Of a stretch of DNA of 64,000 bases, positions 55,201 through 64,000 are shown piece after piece. The position numbers and the translations under genes were made by a program. Under the pieces are notes generated by a model. That model was not told the DNA's origin, made no database searches, and saw only the letters and a list, made by a program, of their open reading frames with translations. Origin of the DNA: Pinus tabuliformis (lineage: Eukaryota; Streptophyta; Pinopsida; Pinales; Pinaceae); assembly GCA_031772625.1 (NCBI GenBank), contig CM062810.1:709207584-709271583 (forward strand). The letters are read 5' to 3'. Within the stretch, counting starts at the first letter, position 1. Every line of letters begins with the position of its first letter.

Positions 55201-56730
55201 AAAAGAGGCAAAAGAGCAAGATCGGCTTTGAATCTTAGCTGAGGCTTCCTTGGCCCATCATAACACCCCATAGGGAACCTCCAACCCAAATTTAAAGAAA
55301 TTTGGGGAATTTTTGGTCACTTCACAAATTTTTGGGCAAAAAACAGGGCTTTTCTCCCTATGTGGCGCGACGCTAAAATTCTAGATCTCCAAATGAGGAA
55401 TGGTTTGAATTTTTGGATTCAGCATGGAAAATCACGACTACTGGAGTCCAGACAAGAAATTTTGGCAAGGTATGAGTCTCCAAAAAGTCAAAAAACACCC
55501 AAAAATGGCCTCTCTGCCACTTTTTTGACACACAGGAAGCAGTCTTAGGAGAATGAAGATTTGGAGGGGAAAATGAGCACCAAATTCAAAAATTCAAGTG
55601 GGGTTAGAAAGTAGACAGGACAGGCTTTCCAACAAGCCCACTTGTGCACATTTTGGACACCCACAAGTGCCCCAAAATAGGCCCCAAATTAGTGCAGCGC
55701 ACAGAGAAAATGGCGCGACGCACAGAGGAAAAATTGCCCAATTTGCTTCCGTTTCGTGAAATTTCGGTTCACGACTTCTCCATGTGGGCCCGCTCATCTA
55801 CACTTCGGTTTTTTGGCACCAAAGGTAGCATTTAAAGTGTTTTTTCTCCAGATTGGCTTCTATCCAAGTGGCGAAGGAAGGCAAATGGTCACCCAAGCCA
55901 AATGTCATGTTTGTAGCGTTGCACCTGTAGCTGATGGTTGGCTCTCCATCTCCATTTTGCAATGATTCGAGTAACTCCCCAACCCTTGGGCATTCCATAT
56001 CTTCCTTACACATTCTATATATTGTATGCAAGTTATTTGCAAAGGGTTGGTTGGTTTGTAACCTCTGGGAGATTGTGGGAAAGAAACTCTGTTTCTTCAC
56101 TGTGTAATTTTGACAGAGAATTAATGAAAGGCAGCGGCTCTGTTTCATGAGATTCTTGTGGTTGTGAGTGTAGCAAATGTGTCTCTTATGTTTTCATATG
56201 TATTTCGTTATGTTTCATAATTCAATTCATGTTCATTTCTAGTGAAATTTTCTGAGTGAGATTAGGTAGAATTCAATTTTATTGCTCTGCCTGTGGGAAA
56301 ATTTCATGTTCAGTGTTTTTCTTCTGTTGAAAAGGATTCATGTCACTATGCCCTTTTCACTTTCTTCAGCAATCTATTCATGCCACGGTACCTCAAACTA
56401 AATTGTTACATTTTCTGCCTACCTTGCCTCACGGAATAATCTGTGCCTTTGTATTAAATTCTCTGTTCTTTGCTGAGCGTTGGTCCCATACCATCCCAGA
56501 AGCTCGGTCATTCATAAAATTTGTTTCTTGTACCCATTTTCACTTACTATCCTAAGATAAATATTTCATTGTATGTCATCTCAGACCGTTTTTTTTCTTA
56601 CCTATTCACTGAGCGTGACTCGGAGAGAGCCCTCTCCTGTTCTGGTAGGGCTAGCTACCAGACTGAGCGTGGTTTGTGGTTACCCTAATTTTTGCCTTCC
56701 TTCAGCCTAAGGAAGATTTAGGTGCTAACA
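52288..56730 (+). repeat. Y element LTR-C (terminal, 4.44 kb)
   Basis: The LTR opens TGTTAGAGTTGGTC and closes GGTGCTAACA at 56730. It is followed by GTTTC (56731-56735), the same five bases that precede LTR-A. It is closest to LTR-B: shared stops, shared T deletion in the ORF, shared MAFEVSSG start. It keeps the 12 bp that B has lost, so that deletion happened in B after the duplication. Confidence 0.92.
53763..55273 (+). pseudogene. LTR-encoded ORF, copy C (decayed)
   Basis: This is a sister of copy B with the same early TGA/TAG pair, the same single-base deletion (near 54337) and the same coiled-coil stops. A private stop changes AAGCGA to AAGTGA near 54642, another C-to-T change. The four codons before YFSCEG are present. 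Not translatable as a full protein. Confidence 0.8.
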
Positions 56731-57827
56731 GTTTCCATAGCTATCTTGCATGATTTCCTATCTATATACTTCTATTCATCATGTTTCTGGTTTTTAGGTC
56801 GGATTAGGTCAAAATAGATAGATCTCTGGTTTTTCTAGTCTTTGTTGGATCAGTTTTGGAAAATAGTGTGTAGAGTACCTGTAATACATTCCTACCTACC
56901 CTTCCTCCATCACCCAACCTGTTCCAGCCCCTAATCCAAGATTCCTTCCCTTCATTCGCCACACTTTCCCAATTTGCCCTAATTTCTATATTTTTGTGCA
57001 ACATTTCTTTCTCCATCCTTGAACAAATCCAACCATCTTCATCACTCTTGAGCTTCATTTACCAGGTCCCACACCTCTTAACAACCTTATCCATCCTTAA
57101 TTTCCACTTCACCATTTTTCCTCCATAAATCCTCTAAAATCCTCTTTCGGCCATTCCTATAGAACTTCCTGTAGAACATCCTGTAGAACCCATGCAGACT
57201 TCCTGTAGAAGTTCACGTGAGTAGTTTTCCAAGATCTGATCGGTGTGAAACTCTTTAGAAGGGTGCTAGGGACCCCTTATTCCCTCTTCTCACCTTCCCA
57301 ACCTCCTGCAAACGCCCACTCCATTTCCTTTCACCGATCAACCTTTGCACAGTAAAAAACAGTTAAAGCACATGCATAATAATTCTGCAATATTACTCAA
57401 AAATACAAAAAGATGTTTTTTCCAAATTTTACTTCAGAAGTAGCCTAGTCACATGCATTTTACCTTTCCAAAAGTCAATGGCATCCATTCCCGTAGCTTT
57501 CATCTCTTTTCTTGCACCAGTAGGATTAGGCGGTAAAACTAGGGTTTGCATTTCCTTTCAGCGTTCAGCTTCTTTCTGCAAGTAGACTAGCCTCTTTTGA
57601 GTTAGCTTTCATCCATCACAATTACAAGCTTCTTCTAAGAGCTCATATAAGTTGGCTTAAGCTCCTAGCAAACTTGTGCCAGTTGATCAAGTGATAGCCT
57701 ATGGAAAGAGCTAGTACTTGTGCATATAGCGCCGTCGCTTCCAAGTTTGTTACGAACAACCGGGTTGATAAAAGTAAAGAAGGGAGTCCCAGGAGTTGCA
57801 ATATCATTGCTGCAATACTGGAGCTCA
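56731..57827 (+). repeat. X element 5' LTR, second part
   Basis: It begins with the right copy of the Y target-site duplication (GTTTC) and ends GGAGCTCA at 57827, pairing with the TGAGC at 34681. It includes four CCTGTAGAA/CCTATAGAA words at 57155-57215. No gene is present; the short ORFs on either strand have no recognisable motif. Confidence 0.75.
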
Positions 57828-57837
57828 CCACCCTTTT

Positions 57838-57855
57838 TGGCGCCATTGCTGGGGA
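57838..57855 (+). other. X primer binding site
   Basis: TGGCGCCATTGCTGGGGA lies ten bases after the LTR end. This is the TGGCGCC-type primer site common in plant gypsy elements and differs from those of R, G1 and Y. I do not assign the tRNA. Confidence 0.8.
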
Positions 57856-58287
57856 AGCGTCAGAGTATTTGTGATTGCTACTTTTTTTCTATTTTCTACT
57901 ACAACCTTCTGCTAAGTAGTTTATTTAAGCAAGAGTAGAGTAGTTGTTTCATTTCCGTTTCTACAATTTCATTTCAGCAAGCATAGATTAGACATTTCCT
58001 ACTTTCATAGATTATCATTTCAATTCTGCAAGCGTAGATTAGCATTTCATTTCTACAATTTCAATTCTGCAAGCGTATCCTAGCATTTCAATTCTGCAAT
58101 TTCATTTCAACAGTATAGATTAGTTATTTCCCGCTTTCATTTCAATTCTGCAATTTGCATTCCAGCAAGGTTTATTTTAGTTAGTTGCAATTTGTTGTTC
58201 AATCAATTTCAATTTTGCAGGTACAAGCAGAAAAGAAGAAGAAGAAGAAGAAGAAGAAGAAAAGAGCAGCCAAAAAGATTTCCATTC
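57856..58287 (+). other. X leader with ATTTCATTTC-type repeats
   Basis: This is non-coding leader before gag. Between about 57945 and 58165, the phrases TTTCAATTCTGCAA, ATTTCATTTC and GCATAGATTAG recur many times in shuffled order. A (GAA)n tract at 58235-58262 directly precedes the gag ATG. Confidence 0.6.
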
Positions 58288-59535
58288 ATGCCTCGTAGGA
58301 ACAGAGACAATTCAAGAAAATTCTTACCCAACACCCCCACCACATCACTGAGTCACCCTTCTCTCTTCTTCGGTGGCAGTGATCCAGAAGATATTATAGG
58401 TGAACCTCCAGAGATATACGAAGATCTTATAACAGAAGAAGAGCAAGAAAACATTCCTCCTGAGACCATGGCTGAAAACAGAAATGGTAGAGGAAATGGG
58501 AAGAGAATACAAGGCACCTTTCCCATCTGAGAGACCAATGGGGACACAAAAATGAAAAACTTAAGTCCCTCAGCCTTACCTCACTTCCATGGATTGACCA
58601 CTGATGACCCTGATACCTTCTTGTTTGAGTTTTCTGTCCTTTGTTGAACTTATGACTATGCAGAAGACGAGCAAAAGTTGAAACTCTTTCCCTCTACCCT
58701 CAAGCCTGATGTAGCACTACACTGGTTCATGGGATTATCTTGAAACAGTATCACAACTTCGGCTCAGATGCAGCAAGCCTTTAACAAAAAATACCAAGAT
58801 TACTGTAGGTCAAAGGAAACAAAGGGAGAAATTTTTCGGATGACCATGGGAAGTGATGAATCTTTAGAAGACTATGAAGAAAGGTTCCAACTCAGTTATA
58901 AAAGGGACAAGTGCACACTTGACCCCAAATCTCTGAAACTGGTTCTACTCTGAGGAGTCCCTGAAGACCTTCTAGATACCTTCCATTTGCTGGCTGGGGG
59001 AGACATCTACCAACTACCTTATGATGACATAAAGACTGTGTTTAGAAACCATTCTAGGGCAGCCCAGAAAAAAGGTAGGGGAAGTCAACTTTTCAGCTAG
59101 TACCACCTTATCCAAAAACGAGTTTGCAAATCAGATGGAAGACCTCAAGAGTGAGGTGAGATAAACCATTTCCATGCAATGGATACCTTTCGAATCCAAC
59201 AGAAGCAAGAGGAAGCTGAGAGGGCTTTGGCCATCTTTTGTCCCAGATGTACAAGGAAGCATCCTAGGAACAAGTGCCCATTGCACTCCATAGAGATATG
59301 TTTCGTTTGTGAGGTAGACCACCCTACAAACCAATGCCCAACCTTACTCAGACTTAAAGCTATGTACCAAGGGGCTGAAGGAGCCACTGAACCACTCTAC
59401 TTCCTAAACCAAAGGAGGCCACATGGACCCAGACCTTACCAGCAGGGGATGCAAGGGACATCCCAGACTTATTACAACCCCAACCAATCCACTCACATAC
59501 CTTCTTGGGGTTCTTCTGCTCATCCTTCCTAGTCC
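58288..59535 (+). pseudogene. X gypsy gag (several stops)
   Basis: The start is the ATG at 58288 (MPRRNRDNSRKF), just after a GAA tract. An acidic N-terminal region (EIYEDLITEEEQENIP) precedes the capsid-like core: LPHFHGLTTDDPDTFLFEF, KLKLFPSTLKPDVALHWFM, AFNKKYQDYCRSKETK and GSDESLEDYEERFQLSYKR. In-frame TGA codons interrupt it at 58528 and several later points. The C-terminal part (59179-59532) has two zinc knuckles of the C-x2-C-x3-H-x4-C type, CPRCTRKHPRNKC and CFVCEVDHPTNQC (59239 to about 59340), then a Pro/Gln/Tyr-rich tail. Packaging and particle formation would be its job. It is non-functional because of the stops. Confidence 0.85.
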
Positions 59536-59820
59536 GTACCCCCTCCTTGGTCATACCCATCTCAATACCATATTCAACCTACTGCTCGTTCGTTTCATTC
59601 TCATGTTTAGCCACAACCTCAGTGGAATGCACCTCAACATGGGTGGAGGCCCTAATGCAACTCTCCTCCCGCTATTTTGCCTCCACCACCTGCTCAACCA
59701 CAACCATTACCTCCTGCTCCTCTAAGACAACCCCAGATACCTGCTCAACCGAACCCGAACCCCAATAACAAATAGGCCCAACAGGTATATATTGTAGAGA
59801 CAACATGCCCTACCTATGTT
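59536..59820 (+). pseudogene. X gag-protease Pro/Gln-rich linker
   Basis: This low-complexity coding stretch (PPPAQPQPLPPAP; QPQIPAQPNPNPN) has at least two stops. It connects the zinc knuckles to the protease and is disordered by composition. Confidence 0.6.
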
Positions 59821-60306
59821 GTGGAGATTCAGGAGATCAACCTACGATCTAGGAAGGTCCTCCCAGATAGCCAACCTCCTCCTAAGGAGGATGAGGAAGA
59901 AAAACAGGAAAGTGAACCCAAAGCCATTCTACCCTTTCCTGAGAGACTAACTAGATCCACGCAACCAAACCGAGAAGAGACTGAACTTCTGGGAGAACTT
60001 AAACAGTTATATGTAAAAATACCACTTCTCCAAGCCATAAAAGATGTACCAATCTACAACAAATTGATCAAAGAGAAGTGTTTCAGGCACCCAGGTAGGC
60101 ACAAGAGAGATGCCCCAACTATCAATGTCATAGGACAACTATCCGACCTGATGTTGGGACAAGTAATCTGTCCAAAATATCTGGACCCTGGGAGTCCTGT
60201 AGTAGATGTCCACATCAATGGCACCATAATCCCCCACACCCTGATTGATCTAGGGGCTGCAATTAATGTGATGACCAGGGACACTATGCTCAGACTCAAC
60301 CTTTAG
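59821..60306 (+). pseudogene. X gypsy aspartic protease region
   Basis: This open block of 161 codons covers a Glu/Lys-rich linker (PPKEDEEEKQESEPKAI), the conserved ELLGELKQLYVKIPLLQAIK and KCFRHPGR, and the protease active site HTLIDLGAAINVMT at about 60237-60278. Asp-Leu-Gly-Ala is the form used by Athila/Tat-type plant gypsy proteases, so the catalytic Asp is present. A stop follows at 60304-60306 within the domain. The second half (KLTGYPVLLGRSWLATT) is read just downstream. Confidence 0.8.
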
Positions 60307-60914
60307 AGTTCCCTAAGAAAGACCTCGATAGTACTGCAGTTAGCAGACTGCTCCACCGTGACCCCCAAGGGGATTGTGGAAGATGTCATGGTCTCCGTTG
60401 ATTCATGGGAGTACCTTGCAGACTTCTTGGTCCTTTAGCCAAAGGAAAAACTCACTGGATACCCCGTCCTTTTGGGAAGGTCTTGGTTAGCTACTACAGC
60501 GGCTTACATCAATTGTCGAGCTGGGAGCATGACCATTAAGAATGGGCCTATGTCAAAACAGCTTGTCCTATATCCTCCGACTCAACATTTGCTAGAACAT
60601 GACTTACCTCTCTGGTTGGAGAAGGAAGATGAGAATGAAATATACTCTGCACCCTTATGTACAGTGGAAGCCACCAAGGGAGGTCCTCAAACCGAGGATG
60701 ATCTTATTGAAGATTTGATTCCAAATCCGCCCCCTAGTGAGTTGCCATTAGAAGAGTTGGTGGAAGAAACATAAGCCAGTGCTTTAGTTGATCTCTGTGT
60801 GGCTGATCCAACCTCTCTCCGAGTTAAGAATGTGGAATTTGGCCCTAAAAAAACTTGAAGATCAACTCATCCCTATCCACCTCCTAGGAGAAAGAGTTGT
60901 GTAGCTTATTGTAC
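60307..60914 (+). pseudogene. X protease C-terminus and linker to RT
   Basis: This contains the downstream protease motif (GYPVLLGRSWLATTAAYI), then a variable acidic linker (LEKEDENEIYSAPLC; EDDLIEDLIPNPPPSELP). A stop lies at 60437-60439 and another after ELVEET. A frameshift follows before RT. Confidence 0.65.
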
Positions 60915-62357
60915 AACCATTTGGATGCTTTTTCTTGGAGCTATAAGGAGATGAAAGGAGTCCATCCTTCAGTCTATACCCATCACATCTACATTAAAGA
61001 GGATTGTAAACCAGTCAGGTAGCCTCAAAGGAGGATGAATCCAGCCCTTAAGGACATTGTCAAAGAAGAATTGCAAAAGTTGCTGGATGCAGGATTCATC
61101 TACCCCATCTTTGACAGTGAGTGGGTTTCTCCTTTGGTGCTTGTGCCCAAGAAGAAGGGGAAGTGGAGAATCTATGTAGATTATTGAGAACTTAACAAAG
61201 CTATCAAGAAGGACCATTTCCCTTTGCCTTTCATAGATCAAGTGTTAGATGGCCTGGCAGGGAGAAAGTTCTTTTCCTTCCTAGATGGGTTCAGCAAGTA
61301 TAATCAGATCCAAATCAGCCCAGAAGACCAACATAAGACCACTTTCACTTGTCCATGGGGTACCTTTGCCTACTGGGTCCTTCCCTTTGGGTTATGCAAC
61401 GCTCCTGCCACTTTCCAGAGAGCAGTATTGAGCATTTTTGCTGAGCTGGTTCATGATTCGGTGGAAATCTGTATGGATGACTTTACTCCTTATGGGTCCA
61501 ACTTCCAAGAAGCATTGACTAACCTGGGAAAAGTTTTAACCAAGTGTATTGAAATGAACCTGTCCCTCAGTCCTGAAAAATGTGAATTCCTGATGACTGA
61601 AGGGACTGTGCTAGGTCATACAATTTCTCAGCAAGGATTACAGATGGATCCCAACAATATTGTTATCATCCAAAGGGTTCCACCTCCTCAAAAGGTAAGA
61701 GATGTTCAGAGTTTTCTAGGCTTAGCAGGATATTATAGAAGATTCATTAAAGATTTCAGTAAGCTAGCCTCTCCATTGTTTGGTATCTTGGGGAAAGATG
61801 TTGAGTTTATATGGACTGACAACTGTCAAGAGGCTCTGGATGTGTTGAAAGGTAAGTTGGTAACTGCCCCAATCTTGAGAGGTCCAAAATGGGCCCTACC
61901 TTTCCACATTCATACAGATGCCTCGAAAAAAGCCATAGGAGTAGCCTTAGGACAAGTTGAAGAGAAGCTACCATATGCCATATATTTTGTCAGTAAAAAC
62001 CTGTCCAAGGCAAAGTTAAACTATACTGTAACTGAGAAAGAGCTCCTAGCTGTAGTCCATTCCATAAACAATTTCAGACACTACATCACTGGTTATCAAA
62101 CATTCATACACACTGATCATGCTGTAATTAGACTAGATTTGCCTGCAGGTGAAGAAGGGATGGTGGATGATCAAATGCCAGATGAACACTTGATTGCTAT
62201 TTCAGTACTCTCTCCATGGTTTGCTGATATAGCAAATTACTTGGTTTTAGCACAGTTCCTGCCACACCTATCCTCAAAAGAGAAGAGCAAGATCATGAGG
62301 AAAAGTGCTCCATTCACTTGGATTGGGGGCAACCTGTTTAAACTTGGCCCAGATTAG
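60915..62357 (+). pseudogene. X gypsy reverse transcriptase and truncated RNase H
   Basis: The RT starts around HLDAFSWSYKEMKG and continues ELQKLLDAGFIYP, WVSPLVLVPKKKGKWRIYVDY, with a stop just before ELNKAI. Then comes a 377-codon open block: FPLPFIDQVLDGLAGRKFFS, QIQISPEDQHKTTFTCPWGT, PFGLCNAPATFQRAVL, and the active site CMDDFTPYGSNF at 61470-61505 (both Asp residues present, Cys in place of the usual Tyr). SFLGLAGYYRRFIKDFS follows. RNase H has FHIHTDASKKAIGVALGQ and YTVTEKELLAVVHSINNFRH. After FIHTDHAVIR it jumps directly to LDLPAGEEGMVDDQ, so the last part of RNase H, with the Ala-Asp-x-Leu-Ser-Arg motif, is missing without loss of frame. Not functional. Confidence 0.88.
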
Positions 62358-63475
62358 ATTTTGAGGCGTTGTGTCAGGGAGGAGGAAGTCTTTGACATCC
62401 TCCTAACCTGTCATGATGGGCCCTGTGGAGGCCACTTTGCAGCGAAAAGAACCGCCTTCAAAATTCTACAGGTAGGCTACTATTGGCCCACTCTTCATCA
62501 AGATGTCAGGAGATACATCAGCCAATGTGACCGATGTCAAAGGATGGGGAAATTGACTCCAAGGGATGAGATGCCCCTCCAACCTCAAGTGACTTTTGAG
62601 CCATTTGAGAAGTCGAGCATGGACATTGTGGGTCCTATCAACCCTCCTTCGAAATGAAAGTCTTACATCATTGTGTGCATGGACTACCTAACAAAGTGGG
62701 CAGAGACAAAGGAAATCAAGGCAGTGACAGAAGAAAAGGTAGCTGAGTTTTTGAGGGAAAATATCTTCTACAAGTTTGGCTACCCAAGAGAATTAGTCAC
62801 AGATCAAGGAAGTCAGTTTACCTCTAACCTGATTGAAGACCTGCTCACTCATCACAAGATTAAGCATAAAACTTCCACCCCTTATCATCCGCAAGTAAAT
62901 GGACAAGTGGAAGTCACTAAGAGAGCTTTGGAAGAGATTTTGACTAAAGTGGTGAGCAGCAACAGAAAAGATTGGGTAGATTGCTTGGTTGAGGCCACCT
63001 GGGCCTATAACACTACTTCGAAGACTACAACAAGTTTCACACCCTATGAGCTGGTCTACGGGAAGAAGGCTTTGCTGTCCATAGAATTTGAATATAAGAC
63101 ATTGAGGTTGGCAGCTTAGCTGAACCTAGATCTCAGCCATGCACAACAGGAAAGATTACTGCAACGGAATGGACTAGATGAACAGAGAATGTAGGCCCTT
63201 CTCCACTCAGAGGTGGTCCAACTTCAAAGAAAGATATGGCATGACCGACACCTTAAAGAAAAGCAATTTCAGCCAGGAGATTGGGCGCTGTTATATGATT
63301 CAAGATACAAGGATTTCAAAGGAAAGCTGAGGACAAGATGGCTGGGACCATATACAGTGGAGAAATGCAACGACAATGGTTCAATCCTTATCAGGACCAT
63401 TGATGAAAAAGCCATCCCCATGCTCATCAATGGGCAGTGATTGAAAATCTATAGGAAGCCCCTTTATAAGTAGGA
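62358..63475 (+). pseudogene. X gypsy integrase
   Basis: The integrase is in-frame apart from a few stops (after KLGPD, before KSYIIV, after LRLAA, before ALLHSE, after INGQ). The zinc-binding HHCC domain is visible in CHDGPCGGHFAAKRTAF and ISQCDRCQRMGK. The catalytic core has MDIVGPINPPSK (first Asp region), LVTDQGSQFTSN (second Asp, 62802-62804) and NGQVEVTKRALEE (Glu, 62910-62912), an exact D-35-E spacing. The C-terminal domain includes FQPGDWALLYDSRYKDFKGK and TRWLGPYTVEKC. No chromodomain is seen. All three catalytic residues are kept, making this the best-preserved enzyme in the window. The stops still prevent a full product. Confidence 0.88.
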
Positions 63476-64000
63476 GTTCATTGAAACTCTGGGTAAATCA
63501 GTGCTGGTAGTGGAGCAGGCCCCTGTCTCCACTCCACCCACACCTTGAACACACAAAAAAAAGAAAAAAGGAATAAAATATCCTTGGGTGAAAACCTCTT
63601 GGAGGCGCCCAGGGCAGACAGTGAGGGTGAAAACCTCTTGGAGGCACCCTAGCTGTCTCAGACAAAAAAAAAAAAGAAAAAAAAAAGAAAGAAAAATAAA
63701 AATAAACCTAATTTTTGTTAGATAAATTGTAGGTTGCAGGAAGGTCATTACAGGTTTTAGGAGGATCGCACAAGACAAAGACAGAGGTCAGCACTAGGCT
63801 ACAAGCATCCCTCACAATCCATTCCTCCATGACCACTACCCTTTCCTAAGATTTGGTCTCATTCGGGCTAAGATTTCACCTTCTACAGGAAGTTCTGTGT
63901 CTTCTACAGGAAGATCCTGTAGAACCTATAGAAAAGCCAAAATCGATCTCAGAAAAGGACCCGAAGGTTGGGAATCTACCCATGAGGCCTGTAAACCTCC
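63476..64000 (+). other. X 3' untranslated region, window end
   Basis: Non-coding. A 27-bp phrase, GGGTGAAAACCTCTTGGAGG plus C(G/A)CCC, occurs twice, 42-43 bases apart (about 63585 and 63628). An A-rich tract lies at 63664-63704. Near 63880-63935 are inverted TTCTACAGGAAG and direct CCTGTAGAACCTATAGAA words like those in the X LTR at 57155-57215. No 3' LTR start (TGAGCCCC) is reached. Confidence 0.6.

Noticed and set aside
35686-56730. Satellite or segmental array of a host gene
   Set aside because: LTR termini, primer sites and a 5-bp target duplication identify it as one duplicated LTR element.

Overview
This window looks like nuclear DNA from a large, repeat-rich plant genome. A gymnosperm such as a conifer is my best guess, because of the retrotransposon families, the deep nesting and a palindrome resembling a Penelope-like element. 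This is inference. I found no convincing host gene, tRNA, rRNA or CRISPR array. Nearly everything I can identify is a decayed transposable element.

Layout. (1) 1-2733: a truncated Ty1/copia element on the + strand, with gag zinc knuckle, a protease remnant and a 3' LTR. (2) 2734-8748, - strand: the 5' part of an LTR element here called R (LTR 6727-8748, initiator-Met-type primer binding site, long AT-rich non-coding interior running into a CATGTACA-type tandem repeat). (3) 8749-14197, - strand: a Ty3/gypsy element called G1 (5' LTR 12741-14197, then gag, protease, RT, RNase H and the start of integrase). Its integrase reading frame stops exactly at the R LTR. (4) 14198-16034: unassigned. (5) 16035-20925, + strand: a second 5' copy of R, inverted relative to the first. 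(6) 20926-25400: mostly unassigned, with a recognisable retroelement-type ORF at 24381-25303 that appears to be split by an intron.

(7) 25575-34680, - strand: a Ty3/gypsy element of Tat-like type called G2 (gag, protease, RT, RNase H, integrase, then a second plant-type RNase H). A 620-bp foldback element sits in its integrase. A 0.7-kb near-palindrome with hammerhead-ribozyme-like motifs sits in its gag. (8) 34681 to the window end, + strand: a Ty3/gypsy element called X. Its 5' LTR (34681-35685 plus 56736-57827) is split by a 21-kb insertion. Its gag-pol follows at 58288-63475, and its 3' LTR lies outside the window.

(9) The 21-kb insertion, called Y (35686-56730, flanked by GTTTC target-site duplications), is the most interesting object. 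It is a non-autonomous LTR element with very large LTRs of about 4.44 kb. Each LTR carries a long ORF (about 500 codons, plant-transposon-like N-terminal half, coiled-coil C-terminal half). The 2-kb interior encodes only a gag-like protein of 490 aa and no polymerase. A later tandem duplication of exactly 10,140 bp turned LTR-interior-LTR into LTR-interior-LTR*-interior-LTR, so there are four copies of the LTR ORF and two of the gag ORF.

The order of events is readable from the nesting: G2 is older than X, and X is older than Y, whose duplication came last. Separately, G1 is older than R (left copy), and R is probably older than the copia element.
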